The notes under the pieces: generated by a model
Databases searched by the model: none
Told to the model about the DNA's origin: nothing
What the model saw: only the letters and a program-made list of their open reading frames with translations
Position numbers and translations under genes: made by a program
DNA from: Schaalia odontolytica
Lineage (GTDB): Bacteria; Actinomycetota; Actinomycetes; Actinomycetales; Actinomycetaceae
Reading direction: 5' to 3'
DNA: 64,000 nt
Assembly: GCF_009730335.1 (NCBI RefSeq)
Contig: NZ_CP046315.1
Location: forward strand, 744,001-808,000
In this document: positions 29,610-38,843 of the stretch, one piece after another
How the letters are laid out: the number at the start of each line of letters is the position of its first letter
How positions within the stretch are numbered: position 1 is the first letter of the stretch

Positions 29610-30745
29610 GCGCACGTACGAGTAACGGGCTGGGCATCGCGACCCGGGTCTTTGGCTCCCAGTGGTTCGTGTCGGTGCTGGCCGTCCTCATCGCCTTCGC
29701 GATTGGAGCGATTCTCATCGCGCTGTCGGGGGCGTCCGTGGTGGATGCCTACTATGCGATGTTCCGCGGCTCCATCGTGGATCCGAACGCGGCGAACGTT
29801 GTTCGCATGATCAAGCCACTGACCGACTCCCTGTTCTATTCGATCCCGCTGATCATCTCGGGCCTGGGCTTGGCGCTCGGCTTCCGAGCGGGTCTGTTCA
29901 ACATTGGCGGCAAGGGCCAGATCATCGTCGGAGCGCTCGCGGCTGTGTGGGTGGGCTTCGCGGTGAGCCTGCCACCGGTCCTGCACACGCTGGTGGCCCT
30001 CCTCGTCGCGGTGATTGCGGGTGGCCTCTATGGCGGCATCGCTGGCGTCCTCAAGGCAAAGACGGGCGCGAACGAGGTGATCGTGACGATCATGCTCAAC
30101 TCGATTGCGACGCTGGGCTTGGGGTACACCCTCACGCAGAAGGCATGGCAGGTGCCCGGAACGAATCAGCCGGTGACACCCAAGGTCGCGGAGAGCGCGG
30201 CGCTCGCGCGACTCCTGCCCGCCCCCTTCAAGCTGCACGTCGGGTTCCTGGTTGCCCTGGTCGCCCTCGTCGCCTTCTGGTGGCTGATCGAGCGATCCAC
30301 GCTGGGATTCCAAATCCGTGCGGTCGGCGCCAACGCGGCAGCCGCCCGCACGGCCGGTATCTCGGTCGAGCGCATCACGGCGATCACGATGGTTCTCTCG
30401 GGCGCGTTCCTCGGCCTGGCAGGGGCGAACGAGGCATTGGGGACCATCGGGTACGTCTCGCGTGACGTGGCCGGTTCGATCGGCTTCGATGCGATCACGG
30501 TGGCCCTCCTGGGCCGCAACAAGACGTGGGGAACCTTTGGCGCGGGACTCCTCTTCGGTGCCTTCAAGGCGGGCGGTTACACGATGCAGGCTAAGGGCGT
30601 GCCGATCGACATGATCCTCATCCTGCAGTCGGTCATCGTCCTGCTGATCGCAGCGCCCGCGCTCGTGCGGTGGCTGTTCCGTCTGCCCGATGTCCGCGCG
30701 CTCGCGGCTAACACGCGAAAGGGGAACGCCGATGAGCACAAGTGA
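29606..30745 (+). CDS. Nucleoside ABC transporter permease 1
   Basis: A 379-residue permease of the branched-chain/BMP-type family, with about eight or nine membrane segments. Family marks are GLALGFRAGLFNIGGKGQIIVGALAA, GANEVIVTIMLNSIA and GFQIRAVGANAAAARTAGISVERITAI, the last being the cytoplasmic coupling loop. It overlaps the ATPase gene by 4 nt and the second permease by 14 nt, so the three are one coupled unit. Confidence 0.92.
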   Translation: MSARTSNGLGIATRVFGSQWFVSVLAVLIAFAIGAILIALSGASVVDAYYAMFRGSIVDPNAANVVRMIKPLTDSLFYSIPLIISGLGLALGFRAGLFNIGGKGQIIVGALAAVWVGFAVSLPPVLHTLVALLVAVIAGGLYGGIAGVLKAKTGANEVIVTIMLNSIATLGLGYTLTQKAWQVPGTNQPVTPKVAESAALARLLPAPFKLHVGFLVALVALVAFWWLIERSTLGFQIRAVGANAAAARTAGISVERITAITMVLSGAFLGLAGANEALGTIGYVSRDVAGSIGFDAITVALLGRNKTWGTFGAGLLFGAFKAGGYTMQAKGVPIDMILILQSVIVLLIAAPALVRWLFRLPDVRALAANTRKGNADEHK

Positions 30746-32012
30746 GTCCGGCATGGTCACTCAGGTCGAGGCCAAGCCCTCCTGGAAGCTTCCCGGCATC
30801 TACGTGGCCGCCTGCGTGCTGCTCGTGGTCTTCGCGGCCACTGCTCGTGGCGACATGACCCTGCGCCTGAACGACAAGTCGCAGTCATACTCAATTCCCG
30901 ACATCGTCACCGCGGGCGCGCCCATCGTGTGGGTGCTCGCGGCGGCGTCGATCGCCATCACCCTGTGGACGGTCGCGGCGACGCTGCGGCGTATCACCCA
31001 GCCCGAGTGGGCACGCGTCGGCGGCATGGTGTTCGTCGGGCTGTCCACGATCCTGGGATTCTTGTTCTACGCGGGCTCTGGGTCCTCGGGCGTCGTCACG
31101 CTGACCTCCACCCTGGTGTCCACCGTGGCGATCTCGACGCCGCTGATCTTCGGCTCGCTCTCGGGTGTTATCTCGGAGCGCGTGGGCGTCGTCAACATCG
31201 CGATCGAGGGCGATCTCTTGGTCGGCGCCTTCGCGGGCGTCATGGCGGCCTCATACTTCCAAACCCCTTATGCGGGCCTGGTCGCGGCTCCCCTCGCGGG
31301 TGCCTTCCTGGGATCCCTCCTGGCCCTCTTCTCCGTGAAGTACGGGGTGGATCAGATCATCGTCGGCGTTGTCCTGAATGTCCTGGCCCTGGGCCTGACG
31401 ACGTTCTTCTACGGCACGATCATGAAGGACGCTCCCGGAAGCCTGAACACCAACCAGTTCTCGCTGTCCGACATCAAGATTCCCGTCCTGTCAGAGATTC
31501 CGATCGTCGGCCCGGTCCTGTTCAACCAGTCGATCCTCGTGTACTTGATGTACGCGGCCGTCATCGCCTTGGCCTTCTTCCTCTTCCGCTCCCGGTGGGG
31601 CCTGCGGCTGAGGGCCTGCGGTGAGCACCCGCGCGCCGCCGACACGGTCGGCATCAACGTGGGGCGTACGCGCACACTCAACACGATCCTGGGGTCGTCC
31701 TTCGCCGGCCTGGGTGGTGCGTTCTTCACGATCGGTTCCGGCCTGGCCTTCACGGACAATATTTCTGCGGGCAACGGCTACATCGCCCTGGCCGCCATGA
31801 TCCTGGGCAAGTGGAACCCGCTGGGAGCTATGGGTGCGGCCGTCATGTTCGGCTTCGCGCAGGCCCTGGCCCGCATGCTGCCCAACATCGAGCCCGCGAT
31901 CCCCGCCGACCTCGTCTCGATGATCCCCTACGTGGTCACGATCGTGGCCGTCGCGGGATTCGTCGGCAAGTCGCGCGCACCGGCCGCTGAAAACATCCCC
32001 TACGTGAAGTGA
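30732..32012 (+). CDS. Nucleoside ABC transporter permease 2
   Basis: A 426-residue membrane protein paired with permease 1. It has SGVISERVGVVNIAIEGDLLVGAFAGVMAA, YGVDQIIVGVVLNVLALGLTTF and the coupling loop LRLRACGEHPRAADTVGINVGRTR. The N-terminus carries extra hydrophobic segments (about 20-125) beyond the shorter homologues. ATG 30732 follows GGGGAACGCCG within the end of permease 1. cdd starts 9 nt after it. Confidence 0.92.
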   Translation: MSTSESGMVTQVEAKPSWKLPGIYVAACVLLVVFAATARGDMTLRLNDKSQSYSIPDIVTAGAPIVWVLAAASIAITLWTVAATLRRITQPEWARVGGMVFVGLSTILGFLFYAGSGSSGVVTLTSTLVSTVAISTPLIFGSLSGVISERVGVVNIAIEGDLLVGAFAGVMAASYFQTPYAGLVAAPLAGAFLGSLLALFSVKYGVDQIIVGVVLNVLALGLTTFFYGTIMKDAPGSLNTNQFSLSDIKIPVLSEIPIVGPVLFNQSILVYLMYAAVIALAFFLFRSRWGLRLRACGEHPRAADTVGINVGRTRTLNTILGSSFAGLGGAFFTIGSGLAFTDNISAGNGYIALAAMILGKWNPLGAMGAAVMFGFAQALARMLPNIEPAIPADLVSMIPYVVTIVAVAGFVGKSRAPAAENIPYVK

Positions 32013-32020
32013 GATCCCGC

Positions 32021-32476
32021 ATGGATCCAACAGAAATTGACTGGGACGCCCTGCTGGCCGAGGCTATCGACGTGATGAAGCACGCGTACTGCCCCTACTC
32101 GAACTTCCCCGTGGGGGCCGCGGGCCTGACGGCAGACGGCTGGCTCGTCAGCGGCTGCAACGTCGAAAACGCCGGCTACGGCGTCACCCTGTGCGCCGAG
32201 TGCGGCATGGTCTCCGACCTCATCCGCTCCGGCGGCGGTGCGCTCGTCGCGGTCGTCGCCGTCAACGGCAACGAGGAGCCGGTGGCCCCGTGCGGGCGCT
32301 GCCGCCAGCTTATCTACGAGCACGGCGGGCCCTCCTGCCTGGTTCTCATGCCCGATGGCGTCGCGCCCATGACCGAGGTGCTGCCCGGCGCTTTCGGACC
32401 CCACGACCTGTCGAGCGTCGCCCAGGCGGCACCGGCCTCGTCGGAAGAGAAAGAAGGACACGATGGCTCTCTTTGA
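32021..32476 (+). CDS. cdd: Cytidine deaminase
   Basis: Deaminates cytidine and deoxycytidine to (deoxy)uridine. The 151-residue product has YCPYSNFPVGAAGL, the zinc-binding and catalytic GCNVENAGYGVTLCAE (here CAE replaces the HAE of dCMP-type deaminases) and PCGRCRQLI. It has a C-terminal tail longer than the usual 130-residue tetrameric enzyme. A GTG at 32009 overlapping the permease stop is an alternative start. It overlaps deoA by 14 nt. Confidence 0.94.
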   Translation: MDPTEIDWDALLAEAIDVMKHAYCPYSNFPVGAAGLTADGWLVSGCNVENAGYGVTLCAECGMVSDLIRSGGGALVAVVAVNGNEEPVAPCGRCRQLIYEHGGPSCLVLMPDGVAPMTEVLPGAFGPHDLSSVAQAAPASSEEKEGHDGSL

Positions 32477-33749
32477 TGCCGTTGACATCATCCGCGTTAA
32501 GCGCGACGGGGGAGTGCTGACCCCCGACCAGATCGACTGGACGATCGACGCCTACACGAAGGGCGTCATCAAGGACGAGCAGATGGCCGCCCTGGCCATG
32601 GCGATCTTCCTGCGCGGCATGGACCGGGGCGAGATCGCCCGCTGGACGGACGCGATGATCCGCTCGGGTGCACGCATGGACTTCTCCGGCATCGGCAAGC
32701 CGACCGCCGACAAGCACTCCACGGGCGGCGTGGGAGACAAGATCACGCTGCCCCTGGCGCCGCTGGTCGCGTGCTTCGGCGTGGCCGTCCCCCAGCTCTC
32801 GGGTCGAGGCCTGGGGCACACGGGCGGCACCCTCGACAAGCTCGAGGCGATCCCCGGGTGGCGCGCGCAGCTGAGCAACGACGAGATCATGACCCAGCTG
32901 GGGCAGGGCTGCGGCGCGGTCATCTGCGCGGCGGGATCGGGCCTGGCACCCGCGGACAAGAAGCTCTACGCCCTGCGCGACATCACCTCGACCGTCGAGT
33001 CGATCGCGTTGATCGCCAGCTCCATCATGAGCAAGAAGATCGCCGAGGGTACGGGAGCCCTCGTCCTGGACGTCAAGGTCGGATCGGGTGCCTTCATGAA
33101 GGACCTGGACGCCGCGCGCGAGCTCGCCCGCACGATGGTCGACCTCGGACGCGACGCGGGGGTCGCCACGCGCGCCCTCCTCACCGACATGTCGGTGCCG
33201 CTGGGACGCAAGATCGGCAACGCCCTCGAGGTGGAGGAATCCGTCGAGGTGCTCGCCGGCGGCGGGCCCGCCGACGTTATTGAGCTGACGTGTGAGCTCG
33301 CGCGCAATATGCTTGACCTCGCGGGGGTCCGCGACGCCGACGTGGAGGCCGCCCTGGCGGACGGGCGCGCGATGGACCGCTGGCGCGCGATGATCCGCGA
33401 ACAGGGCGGCGATCCGGATGCTCCGCTTCCGCGTGCAGCCCACACGCACCAGGTGCTCGCCGAGGCCGATGGGACAGTGGTTGGCATGGACGCGCTCAGC
33501 GTGGGTGTCGCCTCCTGGCGCCTGGGTGCGGGGCGCGCGGTCAAGGAGGATCCCGTGCAGGCGGGCGCCGGCATCGAAATCCACGCCAAGCCGGGCGAGT
33601 GCGTCGCGGCGGGCCAACCCCTGCTCACGCTCCACACCGACGACGAGTGGCGCATCGAGCGCGCCCTTGAGTCCCTCTCCGGCGCCATCGAGATCGCCGA
33701 CGGGGTCACCCCCGAGCCGCGCAGCGTCGTCCTGGAGACGGTGTCCTAA
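32463..33749 (+). CDS. deoA: Thymidine/pyrimidine-nucleoside phosphorylase
   Basis: Splits thymidine or (deoxy)uridine with phosphate to the base and (deoxy)ribose-1-phosphate. The 428-residue product has VDIIRVKRDGGVLTPDQIDW, KHSTGGVGDKITLPLAPLVA, SGRGLGHTGGTLDKLEAIPG (the family signature) and LDVKVGSGAFMKD. The C-terminal domain is complete. It has AAGAAGGACACG before the ATG. The preceding cdd supplies uridine. Confidence 0.95.
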   Translation: MALFDAVDIIRVKRDGGVLTPDQIDWTIDAYTKGVIKDEQMAALAMAIFLRGMDRGEIARWTDAMIRSGARMDFSGIGKPTADKHSTGGVGDKITLPLAPLVACFGVAVPQLSGRGLGHTGGTLDKLEAIPGWRAQLSNDEIMTQLGQGCGAVICAAGSGLAPADKKLYALRDITSTVESIALIASSIMSKKIAEGTGALVLDVKVGSGAFMKDLDAARELARTMVDLGRDAGVATRALLTDMSVPLGRKIGNALEVEESVEVLAGGGPADVIELTCELARNMLDLAGVRDADVEAALADGRAMDRWRAMIREQGGDPDAPLPRAAHTHQVLAEADGTVVGMDALSVGVASWRLGAGRAVKEDPVQAGAGIEIHAKPGECVAAGQPLLTLHTDDEWRIERALESLSGAIEIADGVTPEPRSVVLETVS

Positions 33750-33785
33750 GGGCGGAGCGGCGCGAGCGAACAGGAAGGAGGAATC

Positions 33786-34769
33786 GTGGAACGGCGTGAC
33801 GAACAGGCGATCGAGGCCGTCAAGCTCTACTACCAGCAGGGCTTGAGCCAGGCCGAGGTCGCCACACGCATGGGCCTGTCGCGCCCCACGGTCGCCAAAC
33901 TCCTCGCGCATGGCCGCGAGCGCGGCTTCGTGACCATCGAGATCCACGATCCGCGCGAGGATGCTTCGGAGATTGCGCTGCGGCTGGAGCAACGCTTTGG
34001 ACTGGCCTGCGCTCGCGTTGCCCATGGCACGGGCGCGACCGAGGGTGAGGCTATTGAGCAGGTCGGTCGAGTCGGTGCGGATGTGGTGACTCAGCTCGTG
34101 AGCGACGGCATGAGCGTGGGGATTTCTTGGGGGCGCACGATGAGTGCGCTCGCGGCCCACTTGACCCGCGCCCCTCGCGTGGGCGTGCGCGTCGTCCAGC
34201 TCAAGGGAGGGGCGTCTTTCTCCGAGAGGGCGACGCACGATTATGAGATCATGCGTTCCTTCTGCGAAGCCTTCGGTGCGGAGCCGCGCTACCTGCCGCT
34301 GCCCGTCATTTTCCAGGACATGGCGATGCTCTCGATTGTGCGTCGCGACCGGGCGATCGAGCGGATCCTGGAGGAGGGGCGCGGGGTGGACGTGGCGGTG
34401 TTTACCGTCGGATCCCTGGGGTGCGAGGCCCTCTCGCTCAACCTCGGCCAGCTCGAGGACGACGAGGTGGAGGCGCTCCTGCGCGACGCGGTCGGGGACG
34501 CATGCTCGCGATTTTTCACGCGCGAGGGCGGCGTCGCCCTGGCGTCGGTCGACAGCAGGACGGTCGGCATCACGCTCGACGAGCTGCGCTCTCGCCCTGT
34601 GCGGGTGCTCGTTGCTGGAGGGCGTGTGAAAGCGGAGGCGCTGGACACGGCGCTTCACATGGGGTTGGCCACTCACCTGGTGGTCGACCAGGACCTGGCC
34701 CTCGCGCTGCTGGAACGGCCGCGTGGGGCAACCCCGCGCGGGGTGCGTGATCGCACCCCAAGCGGATGA
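33786..34769 (+). CDS. SorC/DeoR-type transcriptional regulator of the nucleoside locus
   Basis: A 327-residue regulator. The N-terminal helix-turn-helix (QAEVATRMGLSRPTVAKLLAHGRERG, about 19-45) is followed by a sugar-binding SorC domain with isomerase-like fold (VGISWGRTMSALAAHL, VQLKGGASF, DMAMLSIVRRDRAIERIL, GGRVKAEALDTALHMGLATHLVVD). B. subtilis DeoR is of this type and responds to deoxyribose-5-phosphate, so the same ligand is plausible. GTG 33786 has AAGGAGGAATC upstream. The operator is probably the palindrome at 34777. Confidence 0.88.
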   Translation: MERRDEQAIEAVKLYYQQGLSQAEVATRMGLSRPTVAKLLAHGRERGFVTIEIHDPREDASEIALRLEQRFGLACARVAHGTGATEGEAIEQVGRVGADVVTQLVSDGMSVGISWGRTMSALAAHLTRAPRVGVRVVQLKGGASFSERATHDYEIMRSFCEAFGAEPRYLPLPVIFQDMAMLSIVRRDRAIERILEEGRGVDVAVFTVGSLGCEALSLNLGQLEDDEVEALLRDAVGDACSRFFTREGGVALASVDSRTVGITLDELRSRPVRVLVAGGRVKAEALDTALHMGLATHLVVDQDLALALLERPRGATPRGVRDRTPSG

Positions 34770-34776
34770 GAACATT

Positions 34777-34820
34777 TGTCAAACCACTCGTTGACACATT
34801 TCAGTTGCACGGCATAGCCT
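34777..34820 (+). promoter_or_regulatory. Promoter and candidate operator of deoD-deoC
   Basis: TGTCAA-N8-TTGACA (34777-34782, 34791-34796) is a perfect 6-bp inverted repeat whose right arm is the -35 hexamer TTGACA. CATAGC or TAGCCT lies 16-18 nt downstream as the -10. A repressor on the palindrome would block the polymerase directly; the SorC-type protein just upstream is the candidate. Confidence 0.6.
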
Positions 34821-34881
34821 TGCGACAAGGGTAAAGAAGCCTCGACGGAGCCCCGGGCTCCTCGACACCACAGGAGGACAC

Positions 34882-35589
34882 ATGCGCTCGACACCGCACA
34901 TCAACCCCACCGCCCCCATCGCGCCGACGATCCTCCTCCCCGGAGACCCGCTGCGTGCGAAGTTCATCGCCGAGACCTACCTGGAGGACGCGCAGCAGTT
35001 CAACGCCGTGCGCAACATGCTGGGCTACACCGGCACGTACCGCGGCACCCCGGTCTCCGTCATGGGTTCGGGTATGGGCATCCCCTCGATTTCGCTGTAC
35101 GCCCACGAGCTGATCCACGAGTTCGGCTGCACGCGCCTCGTGCGCGTGGGTACGTGCGGTGCCCTGCAGCCAGACGTCAACCTGTACGACGTGGTGGTTG
35201 CCCAGGCGGCGTGCTCGAACTCGGCGTTCCTCGATCAGTACCAGATCCCCGGCTCCTACGCTCCGATCGGCTCCTTCCGCCTCATCGACGACGTGGTGCG
35301 CCGCGCACGCGAGGCGGATGTGCCGATCCACGTGGGCAATATCCTCTCCTCCGACACGTTCTACAACGCGAATCCGACCTTCAACGAGGCCTGGCAGCGC
35401 ATGGGCGTGCTTGCGGTCGAGATGGAGTCCGCGGGCCTGTACGCCACCGCCGCCCACGCGGGCGTCGAGGCCGTGGGTATCTTCACCGTCTCGGACTCCC
35501 TGGTGACGGGCGAGGCCACCGACGCCCAGGCGCGTCAGACGTCCTTTACCACCATGATGGAGCTGGCCCTGCCCCTGGCCCAGCTGTGA
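34882..35589 (+). CDS. deoD: Purine-nucleoside phosphorylase, DeoD type
   Basis: Phosphorolyses purine (deoxy)nucleosides to base and (deoxy)ribose-1-phosphate. The 235-residue hexamer-type protein has [45 protein letters not shown] (family signature), [17 protein letters not shown] with the ribose-binding Glu, and [11 protein letters not shown] with the base-contacting Asp. CAGGAGGACAC lies before the ATG. deoC follows with a small gap. Confidence 0.95.
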   Translation: MRSTPHINPTAPIAPTILLPGDPLRAKFIAETYLEDAQQFNAVRNMLGYTGTYRGTPVSVMGSGMGIPSISLYAHELIHEFGCTRLVRVGTCGALQPDVNLYDVVVAQAACSNSAFLDQYQIPGSYAPIGSFRLIDDVVRRAREADVPIHVGNILSSDTFYNANPTFNEAWQRMGVLAVEMESAGLYATAAHAGVEAVGIFTVSDSLVTGEATDAQARQTSFTTMMELALPLAQL

Positions 35590-35609
35590 TGCGACAAGAA
35601 AGTAGTTCC

Positions 35610-36263
35610 ATGAACAAGCGTGACGTGGCCGCGATGATTGACCACACGATCCTCAAGCCCGAGGCCACCCAGGCGGACGTGGCCCGCATCGTCGAGGAAG
35701 GCGCCGCGGCCGGCACCTTCTCGGTGTGCGTGTCCCCCTCGATGCTGCCCCTCGACGTCCCCGAGGGATTGCAGGTCGCCTGCGTGGTCGGCTTCCCGTC
35801 GGGAGCCGTCAAGCCCGAAGTGAAGGCATTTGAGGCGGCCCTCGCCGTCGCGGACGGCGCCGACGAGATCGACATGGTCATCAACATTGAGCTGGTCAAG
35901 GATGGACGGCTTGCCGACTTGGAGGGGGAGATTGCTGCCGTTCGCCGGGTCGTTCCCTCCCCCCGCGTCCTCAAGGTCATTATCGAGGCTGCGGCCCTCA
36001 CCGACGATGAGATCGTCGCCGCCTGCCGGGCGTCGATGGCGGCTGGCGCTGACTTCGTCAAGACGTCGACGGGTTTCCACCCCGCCGGGGGCGCATCGAC
36101 CCACGCGGTCGCGCTCATGCGCGCCACGGTCGGAGAGGCCCTGGGAGTCAAGGCCTCGGGTGGCATCCGCGACGCCGAGACAGCCCTGGCAATGATCGAG
36201 GCCGGAGCCTCCCGCTTGGGAGTGTCCGCAACCAATGCCATCCTGGCAGGACTGGAGGACTGA
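35610..36263 (+). CDS. deoC: Deoxyribose-phosphate aldolase
   Basis: Cleaves 2-deoxyribose-5-phosphate to acetaldehyde and glyceraldehyde-3-phosphate. The 217-residue class I aldolase has [36 protein letters not shown] (catalytic Asp), [10 protein letters not shown] (Lys), FVKTSTGF with the Schiff-base Lys, and VKASGGIRD. The start at 35610 matches the family; an in-frame ATG at 35589 overlaps the deoD stop and is an alternative. The product feeds glycolysis, and acetaldehyde can enter acetyl metabolism. Confidence 0.94.
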   Translation: MNKRDVAAMIDHTILKPEATQADVARIVEEGAAAGTFSVCVSPSMLPLDVPEGLQVACVVGFPSGAVKPEVKAFEAALAVADGADEIDMVINIELVKDGRLADLEGEIAAVRRVVPSPRVLKVIIEAAALTDDEIVAACRASMAAGADFVKTSTGFHPAGGASTHAVALMRATVGEALGVKASGGIRDAETALAMIEAGASRLGVSATNAILAGLED

Positions 36264-36267
36264 GACG

Positions 36268-37941
36268 ATGGAGCTGCTCGAGCGCGCCCGCCAGTGGGCG
36301 AGCCACGACCCGGACCCCGCGACGGCCTCGGCTCTGAGCTCCGACATTGAGGCTGCGGAGCGCGGTGATGAGGAGGCTGCGGCCCGCGTGGGTGCGGCCA
36401 TGAATGGCCCCCTCCAGTTCGGTACCGCCGGCCTGCGAGGCGTCGTGGGTACGGGCGAGTCCCGCATGAACCTCGCGGTCGTCATCCGCGCGACTGCAGG
36501 CCTGTGCGAGGTCGTTAAGCGCCACGCCACGGGGACCCCAACCCTCGTTGTCGGGTGCGACGCCCGCTACGGGTCCTCCGAGTTCGCCACGGCCGCGTGC
36601 CGCGTCGCCTCGGCTGCCGGAGTGCGGGTCCTCGCGCTGCCCCAGGCGAACCCGACTCCGCTCACCTCCTTCGCGGTGCGCCACTTCGGCGCCGACGTGG
36701 GCGTCATGGTGACCGCCTCCCACAACCCCGCCCCGGACAACGGCTACAAGGTCTACCTGGGCGGCAGCGTCGTCACCGGCGACGGGCAGGGCGTTCAGAT
36801 TGTGCCACCCTTCGACGCCGAGATCGCCGAGGCCATCAAGGCCACGCCGCCCGCCGACCAGGTGCCCATGAACGACGACCTCATCGAGGCGGTCGACCCC
36901 CGCGACGAGTACGTGGCCTGCGCGTCCGCCCTGGCCTCGGGCGAGGCATCGGCGCGTGAGGACCTGCGCATCGTCCTGACCGCCATGCACGGCGTGGGCG
37001 CCGCGATCACCTCGCGCGTCCTGGCTGAGGCCGGTTTTTCCAACGTCTCCCTCGTGGCGGCGCAGACTGATCCCGATCCGGACTTCCCGACCGTGCCCTT
37101 CCCCAATCCCGAAGAGGCCGGCGCCCTCGACATGGCGATCGAGCAGGCGCGTGAGGAGGGGGCCGACCTCATCATCGCGGTCGACCCCGATGCGGACCGC
37201 TGCGCGCTCGCGGTGCCCGACCCCACCTCGGAGACCGGTTGGAGTCCGCTGAGCGGAGACCAGATCGGCTCGCTGTTGGGTGAGTTCCTGGCCGCCCGCG
37301 GTATGACGGGCTCGCTCGCGAACTCGATCGTGTCTTCGCGCCTGCTCTCGCGTATTGCCCGTGCCCACGGCCTGGAGCACCACACGACGCTCACCGGTTT
37401 CAAGTGGATCGCCCGGGCACCGGGCCTCGGCTTCGGCTACGAGGAGGCCATCGGCTTTTGCCCCGATCCGGGCAACGTGCGCGACAAGGACGGCATCGCG
37501 ACCTCGGTCGTCGCCGCCTCCCTGGTGGCCGCGCTTAAGGCGCAGGGGCGCAGCGTGTGGGACGAGCTGGAGCGCCTGGCGCGACTGCACGGCCTGCACG
37601 TAAGCTCGCCGCTGACCTTCCGCGTCGAGCAGATCGAGCAGATCGCCAGCGGTATGGCGCGCCTGCGTGCCCAGCCACCGAGCGTCCTGGCCGGCTCTCC
37701 CGTCGTCGAGGTCTCGGACCTGTCGCAGGGATACCGTGGTCTGCCGCCCACGGACGGCGTCCTCGTGCTCACCGAGGCGGGGGACCGCGTCATCGCGCGC
37801 CCCTCGGGCACTGAGCCAAAGCTCAAGTGCTACCTCGAGGTGATCCTGCCGGTCGCCGAGGGGGAGCCGCTGCCCTGTGAGCAGGCGCGTGAGCGTCTCG
37901 ACGCAATTAAGGGAGCGTTTGCCGAGATTATCGGCCTGTAG
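36268..37941 (+). CDS. Phosphosugar mutase (PGM2-like), probable phosphopentomutase
   Basis: A 557-residue alpha-D-phosphohexomutase family enzyme. LQFGTAGLRGVVGTGESRMN is the N-terminal signature. VTASHNPAPDNGYK has the phosphoserine, DPDADRC the metal-binding loop, and RPSGTEPKLKCYLEV the phosphate-binding loop of domain 4. Its place at the end of the deo genes, with no DeoB-type mutase seen, suggests it converts (deoxy)ribose-1-phosphate to the 5-phosphate, as human PGM2 does. Glucose or mannose phosphate mutase activity is the alternative. GGAGGACTGAGACG precedes the ATG. Confidence 0.88.
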   Translation: MELLERARQWASHDPDPATASALSSDIEAAERGDEEAAARVGAAMNGPLQFGTAGLRGVVGTGESRMNLAVVIRATAGLCEVVKRHATGTPTLVVGCDARYGSSEFATAACRVASAAGVRVLALPQANPTPLTSFAVRHFGADVGVMVTASHNPAPDNGYKVYLGGSVVTGDGQGVQIVPPFDAEIAEAIKATPPADQVPMNDDLIEAVDPRDEYVACASALASGEASAREDLRIVLTAMHGVGAAITSRVLAEAGFSNVSLVAAQTDPDPDFPTVPFPNPEEAGALDMAIEQAREEGADLIIAVDPDADRCALAVPDPTSETGWSPLSGDQIGSLLGEFLAARGMTGSLANSIVSSRLLSRIARAHGLEHHTTLTGFKWIARAPGLGFGYEEAIGFCPDPGNVRDKDGIATSVVAASLVAALKAQGRSVWDELERLARLHGLHVSSPLTFRVEQIEQIASGMARLRAQPPSVLAGSPVVEVSDLSQGYRGLPPTDGVLVLTEAGDRVIARPSGTEPKLKCYLEVILPVAEGEPLPCEQARERLDAIKGAFAEIIGL

Positions 37942-38008
37942 AGGCGAATCGGGACTCCGTCAGCGTATTTTCTGTGGGTATAGCCCTGCGTGAAGAAATA
38001 GATAACGC

Positions 38009-38014
38009 TATACT
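38009..38014 (+). promoter_or_regulatory. -10 element of the leaderless methyltransferase gene
   Basis: TATACT ends 7 nt before ATG 38022, with no ribosome site between. Confidence 0.55.
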
Positions 38015-38021
38015 TACGTAT

Positions 38022-38843
38022 ATGGCAACTCACAGTGAATCGCTGGCGGAGGCCCTTCCCTTCGCCGACCGGCCCGTCGAGAAGGCGCCCGGCCACTGGG
38101 TGCTCGCGCGCGCCGGAAAGACGGTGCTGCGCCCCGGCGGCCTCGCCCTGAGCACCTGGGCCCTCAAGCGTGCCGTCTTGCCCGGTTCGGACGTCGTCGA
38201 GTTCGCGCCCGGCCTGGGCGTCACGGCCTCGGCGATTATTGAGGTAGGCCCGGCCTCCTACGTGGGCGTGGAGCGCGATCCGAACGCGTCCGCGCGCGTG
38301 AATGCAATCGCCTCGGGCGTGGGGCGCTGCGTGAACGCCGACGCGGCCGAAACCGGCCTGCCGGATGAGAGCGCAGACGTCGTCATCGGCGAGGCCATGC
38401 TCTCCATGCAGGGAGAGAAAGCCAAGCGAGCCATCATGAGCGAGGCCGCGCGCATCCTACGCCCCGGCGGCCGCTACGTCATCCACGAGCTGGGGATGCG
38501 CCCCGACTCCATCGCGGAAGAGCCTGCCACCGAGATTCGCCGCGCGCTGGCACGCGCCATCAACGTCAATGCCCGGCCCCTCACGGTCGCCGACTGGAGG
38601 CGAGCACTCGAAGAGGTTGGCCTCGTCGTGGAAGAAACACGCACGGCCCCCATGGCCCTCCTCAAGCCTGGCCGCGTGATCGCCGACGAGGGCGTGCTCG
38701 GAGCCCTGCGCATCATGCGCAACGTCGCGCGGGACAAAGACCTGCGTGAACGCGTCACGACGATGGCGCGCACGTTTAAGAAATATGATCGACACCTGTG
38801 CGGCGTCGCCATCGTCGCACGCAAACCCAAGGAGAGCCAATGA
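38022..38843 (+). CDS. Class I SAM-dependent methyltransferase
   Basis: A 273-residue Rossmann methyltransferase. The SAM motif is VVEFAPGLGVTASAIIEVGPASYVGVERD, followed by NADAAETGLPDESADVVIGEAMLSM and the RILRPGGRYVIHELGM post-motif typical of UbiE/Erg6-like enzymes. The substrate is unknown. Its stop overlaps the cupin gene by 4 nt (ATGA), so the two are coupled. The start at 38022 is supported by the adjacent -10 element; an in-frame start at 37974 would lie upstream of the promoter. Confidence 0.85.
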   Translation: MATHSESLAEALPFADRPVEKAPGHWVLARAGKTVLRPGGLALSTWALKRAVLPGSDVVEFAPGLGVTASAIIEVGPASYVGVERDPNASARVNAIASGVGRCVNADAAETGLPDESADVVIGEAMLSMQGEKAKRAIMSEAARILRPGGRYVIHELGMRPDSIAEEPATEIRRALARAINVNARPLTVADWRRALEEVGLVVEETRTAPMALLKPGRVIADEGVLGALRIMRNVARDKDLRERVTTMARTFKKYDRHLCGVAIVARKPKESQ

